Positions 1 to 8,535 are shown, counted from the stretch's first letter. The stretch is 64,000 nt of DNA from Pseudomonas vancouverensis (GCF_004348895.1 NZ_RRZK01000035.1:124001-188000), one strand, 5' to 3'. Notes: generated by a model not told the origin, from the sequence alone. Numbers and translations are program-made.

Positions 1-498
1 GAAATTCGCAGCGTCTCCGACACGCCGATTGTCATCCTGACCGCCAAGGAAGACGACCTCGATCACATCCTGGGCCTGGAGTCCGGCGCCGATGACTATG
101 TGATCAAACCGATCAAACCACCGGTGCTGCTCGCACGTCTGCGTGCCTTGCAACGGCGCCAGGCGCCGGACCCTGCCGTGTGCAGCGCGCTGGAGTTCGG
201 CCAGTTGAGCATCGACCGCAGTTGCCGCGAAGTTCGCCTGGCGGGCGAGGGCATCGAACTGACCACCATGGAGTTCGAGTTGCTGTGGTTGCTGGCCAGT
301 GCCGCCGGCAAGATCCTTTCTCGCGATGACATCCTCAATCGTATGCGCGGTATTGCCTTCGACGGGCTCAACCGTAGTGTCGATGTCTACATCAGCAAGC
401 TGCGCGGCAAGTTGAAGGACAACCCTCGGGAGCCGGTGTGCATCAAGACCATCTGGGGCAAGGGTTATCTGTTCAATCCGTTCGCGTGGGAGCTGTAG
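1..498 (+). CDS. OmpR-family response regulator, 5' end outside the window
   Basis: The reading frame is open from the first base, so the start and the phosphorylated aspartate lie upstream of the window. What remains is the end of the receiver domain (TAKEDD, then GADDYVIKPI with the conserved lysine), followed from about residue 60 by a winged-helix DNA-binding domain of the OmpR type (DVYISKLRGKL, GKGYLF). It ends directly against the start of the histidine kinase gene, so the two form one two-component operon. The closest named relatives by pattern are RstA-like regulators, but I cannot tell the signal or the targets. Confidence 0.93.
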   Translation, partial: EIRSVSDTPIVILTAKEDDLDHILGLESGADDYVIKPIKPPVLLARLRALQRRQAPDPAVCSALEFGQLSIDRSCREVRLAGEGIELTTMEFELLWLLASAAGKILSRDDILNRMRGIAFDGLNRSVDVYISKLRGKLKDNPREPVCIKTIWGKGYLFNPFAWEL

Positions 499-1785
499 AT
501 GCTGCGCTTATTCCTTGGCTTGTATCTGGTGGCAGCCGTCGGGCTGGTGGCAGCGTTACAAGCGGTTGAGCATACCTTCAACGCTTTGCTCGAAGGCCAG
601 ATGCAGGCGTACAACCGCGAAGCGGTGCGCGGCCAGGCGTGGACGCTGGTGGAGCAACTGCGCGGGCTCGAAGGTCCGCAGCGTGAACAGCACCTGGAAG
701 AGTTGCGCCCACATTACGGGCTGGGCCTGAGCCTGGTTCAAGCTGATCAACTGGCCCTCGACGAGCACGAAAAAGCCCTGTTGGCCGACGGTTTGCTGGT
801 GATCCGTGAGAAGTACACCCAGTTCATCGCCTCGATCGATGGCGGCCCGCAATTGCTCAGTATCAAGTTGCCGGCCGAGCCGAGCCTGATGCCGTTCTAC
901 ATCACAGCGGCTTACCTGATGCTGGCGGTGCTGGTCGGCATCGTCCTGTATGTCTGGGTCCGGCCGCACTGGCGCGACCTGGAAAAACTGCGCCTGGCAG
1001 CCGAGCGCTTCGGTGACAACGACCTGTCGGCGCGCATCCAGATGTCGAAACGTTCGAACATTCGCGACCTTGCCGAACACTTCAACCTGATGGCGGCGCG
1101 CATCGAGGGGCTGATCGCCAATCAACGCGAACTGACCAATGCGGTGTCCCATGAGCTACGCACACCCATCGCCCGATTGTCGTTCGAACTCGACCAGCTC
1201 AGGCAGCAAACCGACCCCGGCCAGAACCGTGAGCTGATCGCCGACATGTACGCCGACCTGGGGGAGCTGGAGGACATGGTCTCGGAACTGTTGACCTACG
1301 CCAGCCTCGAGCGCGGTGCATCTGTGATTTCCCGGGAGAACATTCAGGCCAGCAGCTGGCTCGACAGCGTGGTTGGCAGCGTGTCGCTGGAAGCCGAGGC
1401 GGCCGGGGTGCAGTTGTTGATCGGTGCGTGCCAGGTGGATGAGGTGCGCATCGAACCGCGCTTCATGGCCCGCGCCGTGATCAACCTGCTGCGCAATGCC
1501 ATTCGTTATGCCGAGCAGCGCGTTGAAGTGTCCCTGGTGCGCATCGGCGATCACTACGAAGTGCGGGTCAATGATGACGGCCCGGGGGTACCGCTGAGTG
1601 GACGGGAGAAAATCTTCGAGCCCTTTGCGCGCCTGGATGCCAGCCGTGACCGGCGTACGGGCGGATTCGGTTTGGGGCTGGCGTTGGTACGTCGGGTGTC
1701 GCAATCCCATGGCGGGTCAGTGGAAGTGGCGGACTCGCCCTGGGGCGGGGCGTCGTTCCGGATGACCTGGGCGCATGCGGACTAG
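499..1785 (+). CDS. Two-component sensor histidine kinase (RstB-like)
   Basis: A 428-residue inner-membrane sensor kinase that should phosphorylate the regulator encoded just upstream. It has an N-terminal membrane helix (residues 1-20), a periplasmic sensor part of about 110 residues, a second helix near 133-155, a HAMP linker, an H-box with HELRTPIARL (phospho-accepting His near 218), an N-box RNAIRY near 332 and G-boxes DDGPGVP and GFGLGLALV. The ATG follows the regulator stop with no gap and uses a GGAG inside the regulator 3' end. The H-box resembles the RstB/CpxA subgroup. The ligand is unknown. Confidence 0.93.
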   Translation: MLRLFLGLYLVAAVGLVAALQAVEHTFNALLEGQMQAYNREAVRGQAWTLVEQLRGLEGPQREQHLEELRPHYGLGLSLVQADQLALDEHEKALLADGLLVIREKYTQFIASIDGGPQLLSIKLPAEPSLMPFYITAAYLMLAVLVGIVLYVWVRPHWRDLEKLRLAAERFGDNDLSARIQMSKRSNIRDLAEHFNLMAARIEGLIANQRELTNAVSHELRTPIARLSFELDQLRQQTDPGQNRELIADMYADLGELEDMVSELLTYASLERGASVISRENIQASSWLDSVVGSVSLEAEAAGVQLLIGACQVDEVRIEPRFMARAVINLLRNAIRYAEQRVEVSLVRIGDHYEVRVNDDGPGVPLSGREKIFEPFARLDASRDRRTGGFGLGLALVRRVSQSHGGSVEVADSPWGGASFRMTWAHAD

Positions 1786-1789
1786 ACAC

Positions 1790-1895
1790 TGTGGGAGCGA
1801 GCTTGTCTCCGGGCGGCGATCCGACGATGAGGCCATTGAAGTCACTGCATCGTTGACTGCCAAGTCGCCATCGCGAGCAGGCTCGCTCCCACAGT
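1790..1895. repeat. REPIN: two inverted REP palindromes
   Basis: Two copies of the GTGGGAGCGAGCTTG-type REP in opposite orientation lie just after the kinase stop. The left copy is imperfect (GCTTGTCTCC in place of GCTTGCTCGC). The pair fills the gap between two gene blocks and could form a large hairpin in the kinase transcript. Confidence 0.85.
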
Positions 1896-1917
1896 TGTCG
1901 AAAGCCTTACTACCCCA

Positions 1918-2211
1918 TCAATCACCACCGACCGCCACCACCTTCCTGCGATCCTCGCGAACATCACTGGCCCCTACATGAACGTCCAGTCCGAACTCCT
2001 CTTCATCAAACGCCAAATCGTTCAGGACAATCCGCTTGGGGCTGACTGTTTCATCCTCGTGCACTGTCAGTGAGTCCTGCTCGACGCTGTTCGAAGGGAA
2101 CACGCTTGCCGCTCCGTCGTAAGGACTGAAACGCCATTGTTCGGCGCTCAAATGACCGGCGGGTATGAGCAGGCAAAGGAAGATCAGTGGTGCGTGGATC
2201 GAACGAAGCAT
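1918..2211 (-). CDS. Small secreted protein of unknown function
   Basis: About 97 residues, beginning with a typical signal peptide (hydrophobic APLIFLCLLIPAGHLSA, cleavage expected after the AxxxA-like end). The mature part is about 75 residues, acidic, without cysteines, with an HEDETVSPKRIVLNDL segment. I do not recognise the family. The ATG at 2211 is chosen; a GTG at 2220 three codons upstream is possible. Upstream (2272-2304) there are three half-sites of AAACTGTC that look like an OmpR-type binding region, which together with the neighbouring two-component system suggests envelope or stress regulation (inference). Confidence 0.6.
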   Translation of the reverse strand: MLRSIHAPLIFLCLLIPAGHLSAEQWRFSPYDGAASVFPSNSVEQDSLTVHEDETVSPKRIVLNDLAFDEEEFGLDVHVGASDVREDRRKVVAVGGD

Positions 2212-2271
2212 GAGGAACACCCCGGGAATCTGAATGTTGCGATGCTAGGGCGTGACGGGTGGCCAGTCTTC

Positions 2272-2304
2272 GACAGTTTTGTCGGGAAACTGTCAAAAAC
2301 TGTC
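2272..2304. promoter_or_regulatory. Cluster of three AAACTGTC half-sites, possible regulator binding site
   Basis: GACAGTTT at 2272-2279 faces AAACTGTC at 2287-2294, and a second direct copy AAACTGTC starts exactly 10 bases later at 2297. Direct half-sites spaced 10 bases apart are typical of OmpR-family regulators. The cluster lies upstream of the small secreted protein gene on the minus strand. The regulator is not identified. Confidence 0.4.
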
Positions 2305-2336
2305 AAGCCGGGTGCACGCGCAACGGGATCCGTTCA

Positions 2337-2825
2337 TCAACGGCTCAACCCGAGTCGCTCATGCCACTGGGCTATGGACTCTTTGGGATAGACCTCGAAC
2401 TGTTGATCACCTGGCTTGACCTGGACTTCCACCCAAGAAGCCTTGGAGCCGAGCATCAGGTGCGTATGCTCAGGCGGCACCGGTAATGGCGTGTCGATCG
2501 CCGAGGCAAACGGATGTATCAGCTCGGGCCACTCCGGGCTGAACAGCCACAAACCCGAACCACACACTGAACAGAAATGCCGCTCGGCCGTGCTGCTGTG
2601 GGCACGTTTGTCGCCCGGCTCCTTAAGGCGTGCATGGTAGATCGCAATGTGTTTGCGCCCCTGCACCTTCAGGCTGTTGGCATCGCCGCTGAGGTTGATC
2701 GCATAACCGCCACCACCCTGGGTCTTGCGGCAAATCGAGCAGTAACAACGTTGGTAAGGGTAGGGGTGGGCGCTGCTCAGGCTGAACGACACGGCGCCGC
2801 AATGGCAGGAACCTTCGAGATGCAT
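2337..2825 (-). CDS. GFA family (glutathione-dependent formaldehyde-activating-like) zinc protein
   Basis: A 162-residue protein with the full cysteine set of the GFA/CENP-V fold: CHCG near residues 7-10, CYCSIC near 27-32 and CSVCGSG near 86-92, which bind two zinc ions. Members were named after formaldehyde-glutathione adduct formation, but many have no proven activity, so the substrate here is open. The C-terminus (WVEVQVKPGDQQFEVYPKES) is typical of the proteobacterial subgroup. It is a single gene on the minus strand, 51 bases downstream of the thioesterase gene. Confidence 0.85.
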   Translation of the reverse strand: MHLEGSCHCGAVSFSLSSAHPYPYQRCYCSICRKTQGGGGYAINLSGDANSLKVQGRKHIAIYHARLKEPGDKRAHSSTAERHFCSVCGSGLWLFSPEWPELIHPFASAIDTPLPVPPEHTHLMLGSKASWVEVQVKPGDQQFEVYPKESIAQWHERLGLSR

Positions 2826-2876
2826 GAGAGCCTCCGGCTGTCTTGTCTGTACCCAAGACAGCCTAGACCCTGCGCG

Positions 2877-3275
2877 TTACTCGACCGGCACGAGGATCGC
2901 GTCACCCGTCGCCACCAGCTTCAGCTGATCGCCGCTGTGCGCAAACAACTCGGCGCGGGCGAATACCTGTTTCTTCCCGGCTTTCACCACGCGCCCCTTG
3001 GCGATGAACACTTCACCGACCGCGGGTGCCAGGCAGTTGACCGAAAAGTGCGACGCCAACACGTTGCCCGCCACTGTGCCCGCGGCAAAACCACAGGCGG
3101 TATCGAGCAACGCGCCAATCATGCCGGCATGCAGGAAACCGGCGTACTGCGCCATGTCGGCTTCGCGAAATGCCAGGGTCAGTTCGGCGACGCCGCTGTC
3201 GGCGTGGGTGACTTCGAAGCCGGCCCAGCGGTTGAAGGCTGAGGTCGAATTGATCTTTTTGAGTGTGTCGAGCAT
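2877..3275 (-). CDS. PaaI-type hotdog-fold thioesterase
   Basis: A 132-residue single hotdog-fold protein of the PaaI/YbgC class that hydrolyses acyl-CoA thioesters. The core motif GFLHAGMIGALLDTACG (around residues 46-62) contains the expected HxG and aspartate. The length is normal for the family. It is transcribed away from the LysR gene at 3464, with about 190 bases between the two starts. The acyl substrate cannot be read from the sequence. Confidence 0.85.
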   Translation of the reverse strand: MLDTLKKINSTSAFNRWAGFEVTHADSGVAELTLAFREADMAQYAGFLHAGMIGALLDTACGFAAGTVAGNVLASHFSVNCLAPAVGEVFIAKGRVVKAGKKQVFARAELFAHSGDQLKLVATGDAILVPVE

Positions 3276-3463
3276 GGCGAATCCCTCCGTTTTGAGAGAC
3301 CAACATGCGCCCGGCTGCGTTGGCCGTCATCATTCATTCAATTCCCTGATGTGCAACAGCAGGAGCGGTGAATGAACAAGTGCCTTTTGGCCTGAGTTCA
3401 GCCAACTGGACGTCTGCCGCCCGTCGCGTCAGCATGGCAGCCTTGAAACCGGGACATGACCTG

Positions 3464-4348
3464 ATGCGACGACTACCTTCCCTGGCAGCCCTCAGAACTT
3501 TCGAATGTGCCGCCCGCCATGCCCATTTTGGCCGGGCGGCCGCCGAGTTGTGCGTGACCGACAGCGCCGTCAGCCACCAGATCCGTCAGCTTGAAGAGCA
3601 GCTCGGTGTGTCGCTGTTCGTCCGCGAAGGTCGGCAGATACGTCCGACCCTCGCCGCTGGGCGCCTGATGCAAAGCCTGCAACAGGCCTTCGAACTGATT
3701 GGCGATGCCTGCGATGAATTGCGCGATCCGTCTTCGCTGGCGGTGTTGCGCCTGGCGGTCACTGCGGAGCTGGCGCAGAAGTGGTTGATGAGCCGCCTCA
3801 CCGATTTCTATGCGCGTTATCCGCACATCACCTTGCACCTGTACGAGCAACCCATCGACGCCACGGCGCCGGGGGAAGACATCGACCTGGCGATCACCTA
3901 TGGCACCGGCCCCGTGGACAGCACGGCGTATTTCGTGCGGCCATTGCCGGCGTTGCAGTTTTTCCCGGTGTGCAGTCCCGGCCTGTTCAACCTGGGCACG
4001 CTGAAAACGCCACGGGATCTGGCGCGGCATTGCCTGCTGCACGACGATCAGGACGGCAAGACCTGGACCGCATGGCTCACCAGCCACGCCGGCGACCTGC
4101 GCCCGGACCGCCAGTTGTACTTCGCCCACGCCGGGTTGGCACTGGAAGCCGCCGCGCAAGGGCAGGGCGTGGCCATGGGTGACAATCTCACTGCCCAGGA
4201 AGACTTGCTCAACGGGCGTCTGGTGCGGCCGTTCACCTCCAGCATGACCGCGCTTGGCCAATACGCGCTGGTGTGTGAGCGGGTGCGGCTGGAGCGTCCG
4301 GCGGTGGCGCAAATGCTCGAGTGGTTCAACGATCAGCTGATCGATTGA
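3464..4348 (+). CDS. LysR-family transcriptional regulator (GcvA-like subgroup)
   Basis: A 294-residue regulator beginning MRRLPSLAALRTFEC, the standard start of the GcvA-like LysR subgroup. The helix-turn-helix covers residues 5-60 (HFGRAAAELCVTDSAVSHQI) and the rest is an inducer-binding domain. The frame is open upstream and ATGs exist at 3368 and 3434, but no homologous N-terminus is expected there, so 3464 is preferred. It lies 100 bases upstream of the agmatine-deiminase-type gene in the same direction and is the likely local regulator of that cassette (inference). Confidence 0.85.
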   Translation: MRRLPSLAALRTFECAARHAHFGRAAAELCVTDSAVSHQIRQLEEQLGVSLFVREGRQIRPTLAAGRLMQSLQQAFELIGDACDELRDPSSLAVLRLAVTAELAQKWLMSRLTDFYARYPHITLHLYEQPIDATAPGEDIDLAITYGTGPVDSTAYFVRPLPALQFFPVCSPGLFNLGTLKTPRDLARHCLLHDDQDGKTWTAWLTSHAGDLRPDRQLYFAHAGLALEAAAQGQGVAMGDNLTAQEDLLNGRLVRPFTSSMTALGQYALVCERVRLERPAVAQMLEWFNDQLID

Positions 4349-4350
4349 TG

Positions 4351-4402
4351 AGTTGAATTCAACTATTCCGAAATAATCATCGTTGGCGAGCCGGTCGCCA
4401 AC
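4351..4402. promoter_or_regulatory. Perfect 14-base palindrome plus hairpin between the LysR gene and aguA
   Basis: AGTTGAATTCAACT at 4351-4364 is a perfect palindrome two bases after the LysR stop. A second inverted repeat, GTTGGCGA / TCGCCAAC with a five-base loop, covers 4382-4402. The hairpin is not followed by a T run, so it is not a normal terminator. Either could be an operator for the LysR protein or a processing signal. Confidence 0.4.
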
Positions 4403-4448
4403 GCCCTTAGCCTGTGGTCATTCCCATCCCCGATAATGAGGTTTGACC

Positions 4449-5573
4449 ATGGCGCGTTTACTCGACACCACCCCGAAACAGGACGGTTTCCGTCTGCCCG
4501 GCGAATTCGAAAACAAGTCCGGTTGCTGGCTCGGCTGGCCGGAGCGCACCGACGTGTGGCGCAACGGCGCCAAGCCAGCGCAAAAAGTCTGGGTGCAGAT
4601 CGTCACCGCCATCTCAATGAGCGAACCGGTCACGGTCTGCGCCTCGGCCAGCCAGTTCGCCACCGCGCGCCGTCAGTTGCCGCCGCAAGTGCGGGTGGTG
4701 GAAATGACCTGCAACGACACCTGGTTCCGCGACAGCGGTCCGTGCTTTGTGGTCAACGATGCCAGCGGTGAAGTGCGCGGCGTCGACTTTGAGTTCAACG
4801 CCTACGGTGGCCTCGATGGCGGTTTGTATTATCCATGGGACAAGGACGACCAGATCGCCAGCAAGATCCTCGAAATCGAGCGTTTCGACCGCTACCGTGC
4901 CCCCTTGATTGCTGAACTGGGCGGCATCCAGAGTGATGGTCAGGGCAGCATCCTCACCACCGAACAGTGCCTGCTCAATCGCAACCGCAACCAGCACCTG
5001 GGCAGGGACGAAGTGACCCGACGCCTGACCGATTACCTCGGTGCCGAGCAGGTCATCTGGTTGCCCCGGGGCTGCAAGTTCGACGAAACCGATGGCCATG
5101 TCGACGACCTGGCGTGCTTCGTGCGCCCGGGCGAAGTGGTGCTGCAATGGACCGACAATCGCGACGACCCGCAATGGGAAATCTACCAGGAAGCCTATGA
5201 CATCCTGCGCAGCACCCGCGACAGCCGTGGTCGCGAGTTGATCGTGCACAAACTGCCGCAACCGGACGTACTCGAATGGACCGCTGAAGAAGCCGAAGGC
5301 CTCGACCAGCAGGACAGTACCCACACCCGTCAAGCCGGGACAAAGATTTGCGCGTCGTACATCAACTACTACGCGGGCAACAGCTCGATCGTGGTGCCGC
5401 TGTTCGGCGACCGTAACGATCAGGTGGCACTGGCGACCCTGGCCGAGCTGTTCCCGCAGCACAAGATTGTCGGCATCGAAAACTCCCGGGAAATCCTCCT
5501 CGGCGGCGGCAACGTTGCGTGCATCACCATGCCTCAATACGCAGGCTTTGCCCCTCAGACAAAAGGAGCGTGA
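4449..5573 (+). CDS. aguA: Agmatine deiminase family protein (divergent)
   Basis: A 374-residue enzyme of the guanidino-modifying (porphyromonas-type peptidyl-arginine deiminase) family; agmatine deiminase converts agmatine to N-carbamoylputrescine and ammonia. The catalytic residues are present: WFRDSGP (92-98), DETDGHVDD with His217 and Asp219, and GGGNVACIT with catalytic Cys358. Two substrate-pocket motifs differ from classical AguA as I remember it: GGGNIHCITQQ is GGGNVACITMP here, and EGGSIHVDG is ELGGIQSDG. No aguB amidase lies next to it; a periplasmic binding protein follows instead. The ATG at 4449 has GAGGT six bases upstream. It could be a paralogue acting on a related guanidino compound. 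Confidence 0.78.
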   Translation: MARLLDTTPKQDGFRLPGEFENKSGCWLGWPERTDVWRNGAKPAQKVWVQIVTAISMSEPVTVCASASQFATARRQLPPQVRVVEMTCNDTWFRDSGPCFVVNDASGEVRGVDFEFNAYGGLDGGLYYPWDKDDQIASKILEIERFDRYRAPLIAELGGIQSDGQGSILTTEQCLLNRNRNQHLGRDEVTRRLTDYLGAEQVIWLPRGCKFDETDGHVDDLACFVRPGEVVLQWTDNRDDPQWEIYQEAYDILRSTRDSRGRELIVHKLPQPDVLEWTAEEAEGLDQQDSTHTRQAGTKICASYINYYAGNSSIVVPLFGDRNDQVALATLAELFPQHKIVGIENSREILLGGGNVACITMPQYAGFAPQTKGA

Positions 5574-5575
5574 CC

Positions 5576-6673
5576 ATGGGCCTGCACAAACTGACTCAAG
5601 CAATACTGTTGGTGCTTGCACCCCTGTGCGTGCAGGCCGCCGATACCGCCAAACCGGTGGTGAACCTGTACATCTGGGGCGAGTACCTGGCCCCGGACAC
5701 CCTGAAGAATTTTGAAGCCAAGACCGGTATCCATGTGGTGGCCGATCACTTCGATTCACTGGAAACCGTCGAAACCAAACTGCTCACCGGGCGCAGTGGT
5801 TATGACCTGGTGCTGACGGCCGGACAGCATCTGTCCCGGGCCATCGAGAGTGGGGCGGTGCAGACCATCGACAAGCAGCAGTTGCCGCACTTCGCCGGGG
5901 TTGGTGAGGAGTTCCGCCAGCACATGGCGGTGTTCGATCCGGGCAACCGCTATGCCGGGATCTACGCCTGGGGCACCACGGGTGTGGGCTTTCAGCAGGA
6001 AGCGGTGAATCAGCGCCTGGCGGATGCGCCCACCGACAGTTGGGCCATGTTGTTCGATCCGGCGGTGGTGTCGAAGTTTGCCGACTGCGGCGTCAGCCTG
6101 TTGAATGACCCCAACGAAGTGTTTGCCGCGGTCATGAAGTACATGGGCCTGGACATCAACCGCCAGAGCCTTGATGACCTGAAACTGGCCGAGCAGCAAC
6201 TGGCGAAGATTCGCCCGTACATTCGCTACTTCGACAATGACCTGAACATCAGCGACCTGGCCAACGGCAATACCTGCGTGGCGATGTCGTGGAACGGCAA
6301 CGTGGCGATTGCGGCAGGCCAGGCGGAGGCGGCGAAAAAGCCGTACACGCTGACCTACCGGATTCCGAAGGAGGGCACCTTGATCTGGTTCGACGCCATG
6401 GTCATTCCCAAGGACGCACCGCACCCGCAGGCGGGGCTGGCGCTGATGGATTACCTGATGACGCCGGAGGTGATTGCGCCGATTACCGACACCATCCACT
6501 ACGCCAATGCGATCACCGCTGCGGATGACCTGATTGATCCGGCGATACGCAACGACCCCGGGACCTATCCGGCTCAGGCAGTGCGGGCTTCGCTGTACAG
6601 CAAGAATGACAATGGCAAGGCGTTCAACCGCGCGCTGATTCGGGCGTTCAGTCGGTTGAAGTCGGGGTTGTGA
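5576..6673 (+). CDS. Polyamine-type periplasmic substrate-binding protein (PotF/SpuD-like)
   Basis: A 365-residue periplasmic binding protein with a clear signal peptide (ending LCVQA-ADTA). The mature start VNLYIWGEYLAPDTLKNFE and the later DLVLTAGQHLSRAIESG and MSWNGNVAIA are signatures of the putrescine/spermidine-binding PotD/PotF class. The start has a strong AAAGGAG, and the gene follows the deiminase stop by two bases, so the two are co-translated. No permease or ATPase genes accompany it, so it must share another transporter or act as a sensor (inference). The preferred ligand may be the substrate of the adjacent deiminase. Confidence 0.85.
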   Translation: MGLHKLTQAILLVLAPLCVQAADTAKPVVNLYIWGEYLAPDTLKNFEAKTGIHVVADHFDSLETVETKLLTGRSGYDLVLTAGQHLSRAIESGAVQTIDKQQLPHFAGVGEEFRQHMAVFDPGNRYAGIYAWGTTGVGFQQEAVNQRLADAPTDSWAMLFDPAVVSKFADCGVSLLNDPNEVFAAVMKYMGLDINRQSLDDLKLAEQQLAKIRPYIRYFDNDLNISDLANGNTCVAMSWNGNVAIAAGQAEAAKKPYTLTYRIPKEGTLIWFDAMVIPKDAPHPQAGLALMDYLMTPEVIAPITDTIHYANAITAADDLIDPAIRNDPGTYPAQAVRASLYSKNDNGKAFNRALIRAFSRLKSGL

Positions 6674-6708
6674 TATGCCTTTGATGTCGGGTTGACTGAA
6701 CCGACGCC

Positions 6709-6800
6709 TTCGCGAGCAAGCTCGTTCCCACAGTGCTCGCGTTGTACATGAAATTTCTGTATGCCGCTGAACCTGTGGGAGCGAGCTTGCTCGCGAAGAA
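6709..6800. repeat. REPIN: two inverted REP palindromes
   Basis: CTTCGCGAGCAAGCTCG...CCCACAG and its inverted partner GTGGGAGCGAGCTTGCTCGC flank about 45 bases of unique sequence. The pair sits between the convergent ends of the binding-protein gene and alkA, where it may act as a bidirectional transcript end. Confidence 0.9.
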
Positions 6801-6812
6801 AGATAACGCGGT

Positions 6813-7430
6813 CTAACGGCTGGGCACCCGCCACAAATACCAGGATGCCACCGTCCGGTGCGGGCTCCACGCCTGTCCGATGTCGATCATCTGCCGGCGT
6901 GTCGGTTGCGCCTCCAGCCTCTTCAGGCGCCGGTAGCCCTCGCGCACGCCAAAATCATCCGCCGGCAGAATATCCATCCGCTCCAGGCTGTAGATCAGCA
7001 GCATCTCCACCGTCCAGCGGCCGACGCCGCGCAGGGTGATCAGGCGCTCGATCAGCGCCTCGTCGTCCATGGCCAGCGCCGTGGCGTAATCCGGCACCAC
7101 GCCGTCCAGTGCCGCTTGGGCAATGCCTTGAATGGTCGCGATCTTGCTGGCGGAAAAACCGCAGTTGCGCAGTTGATCGAAATGGGTCGCAACGATCTGT
7201 TCCGGCCTTGGAAATGACACCGAGGGGAACAAAGCCAGTAATCGCCCGAGGATCGCATCACCGGCCCGGGCATGCAGTTGTTGGTAGGCAATCGCCCGCA
7301 CCAGCGACTCATAGGGATCACGGGCGGCGTGGGGTTGGTGCAGGCACGGGCCGACGGCGTCGATGTGTCGGCGCCAGTCGTCATCCAGCGAGGCCAGCCA
7401 TTGTGTGGCGGCTTGGTACGGATCAGGCAT
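6813..7430 (-). CDS. alkA: DNA-3-methyladenine glycosylase II (AlkA-like)
   Basis: A 205-residue HhH-GPD base-excision glycosylase that removes alkylated bases such as 3-methyladenine. The helix-hairpin-helix GVGRWTVEMLLIYS lies near residues 136-149 and the catalytic aspartate is in LPADDFGV. It lacks the N-terminal extra domain of E. coli AlkA, so it is the short form common in Pseudomonas. It lies 22 bases downstream of ada on the same strand, so both repair genes are probably one alkylation-induced operon. Confidence 0.9.
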   Translation of the reverse strand: MPDPYQAATQWLASLDDDWRRHIDAVGPCLHQPHAARDPYESLVRAIAYQQLHARAGDAILGRLLALFPSVSFPRPEQIVATHFDQLRNCGFSASKIATIQGIAQAALDGVVPDYATALAMDDEALIERLITLRGVGRWTVEMLLIYSLERMDILPADDFGVREGYRRLKRLEAQPTRRQMIDIGQAWSPHRTVASWYLWRVPSR

Positions 7431-7452
7431 GCAGCATCCTTGTCGACTTAAG

Positions 7453-8535
7453 TCAAAAGGCCAGTTGACCGGTGAGTTGCACGGGGGCGTTTTCCAGTCG
7501 CAGCAGAAAAGCCTTGCGCGGTTCGCCGCCGGCGTAGCCTGTCAGCGAACCGTCGGCACCGATCACGCGGTGGCAGGGCACCACAATCGAAATTCGGTTG
7601 TGCCCATTAGCCAGGCCCACGGCACGACTGGCACCGGGTTTGCCGAGCCGTTGGGCGATCGCGCCGTAGGTGGTGGTCTGGCCGTAGGGGATGGTTGCCA
7701 GTTCAGCCCAGACCTGACGAGAGAATTCGCTGCCCGGCATGTGCAGCGCGACGCTGAATACCTTGCGCTCACCGGCAAAATACTCCGCCAGTTGTTGCCC
7801 GATCTGCTGCAAATGCACATTGTGTCCCGGCGCCACCGCGTAGCCGAAACGGCTTTGCAGGGCTTCGACTTCCGGACGCAGCGAAGACTGGTCGAGGAAC
7901 TCCAACAGCACCAGCCCACGACGTTCGGCCATGGCGATCATCGGCCCCAGCGGCGTGGTCAGGCGGGTAAACAGCAACGGCTCGCTGTTGGCTGCCCGGC
8001 CCGGAGTGATGTGAAAGGACTTCTGAAAGGCGTCGCGAAAACCGCTGAGGGATTCATAACCTGAATCGAAGGCAACGCCGTCGATGGTTTCACCTTGCTT
8101 GATGCCGTCCAGCGCCTGGCCCAGTCGCCGGGCCCGCAACCAGGCATGAAAGGTCATGCCCATGTGCTGCTTGAACCAGCGCCGCAGTTTCAGCGGCTCT
8201 ATGCCTTGGGCCAGCAGTTGGGCGTCGCTCCAGCGAGTGTCCGGCTGCGCGTCTACCGATTTGAGCAGCCCCTGCACCCAGTCCGGGGCGCTGTCGGCGG
8301 CGTCCAGTGGCTTGCAGCGCAGGCAGGCGCGATAACCCGCTGCCAGGCATTCGTTGACGCCGGCGAAAAACTCCATGTTTTCCGGTTTGGGTTTGCGCGC
8401 CGTGCAACTGGGGCGGCAGAAAATGCCAGTGGTCTTGACCGCAGTGAAGAACACCCCCTCGTAGGAGGTGTCTCGTTCGAGCATGGCGCGGACCATCTCG
8501 GCATGGGGCGGAAGCAGCGAGTTTTGTAGGTTCAT
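7453..8535 (-). CDS. ada: Bifunctional Ada: methyltransferase and transcriptional activator
   Basis: A 360-residue full-length Ada. The N-terminal zinc domain has the four cysteines (GIFCRPSCTARKP and ACLRCKPL) whose first cysteine takes methyl groups from phosphotriesters. An AraC-type helix-turn-helix domain follows (about residues 90-180). The C-terminal O6-methylguanine methyltransferase has PCHRVIGADGSLTGYAGG with the acceptor cysteine. When methylated, Ada normally activates its own gene and alkA, which here follows immediately. The frame stays open upstream, but the family N-terminus fits the ATG at 8535. Confidence 0.93.
   Translation of the reverse strand: MNLQNSLLPPHAEMVRAMLERDTSYEGVFFTAVKTTGIFCRPSCTARKPKPENMEFFAGVNECLAAGYRACLRCKPLDAADSAPDWVQGLLKSVDAQPDTRWSDAQLLAQGIEPLKLRRWFKQHMGMTFHAWLRARRLGQALDGIKQGETIDGVAFDSGYESLSGFRDAFQKSFHITPGRAANSEPLLFTRLTTPLGPMIAMAERRGLVLLEFLDQSSLRPEVEALQSRFGYAVAPGHNVHLQQIGQQLAEYFAGERKVFSVALHMPGSEFSRQVWAELATIPYGQTTTYGAIAQRLGKPGASRAVGLANGHNRISIVVPCHRVIGADGSLTGYAGGEPRKAFLLRLENAPVQLTGQLAF

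Noticed and set aside
3368..3463. N-terminal extension of the LysR regulator
   Set aside because: The extra 32 residues have no counterpart in LysR proteins and no ribosome site precedes 3368; the domain begins at 3464.
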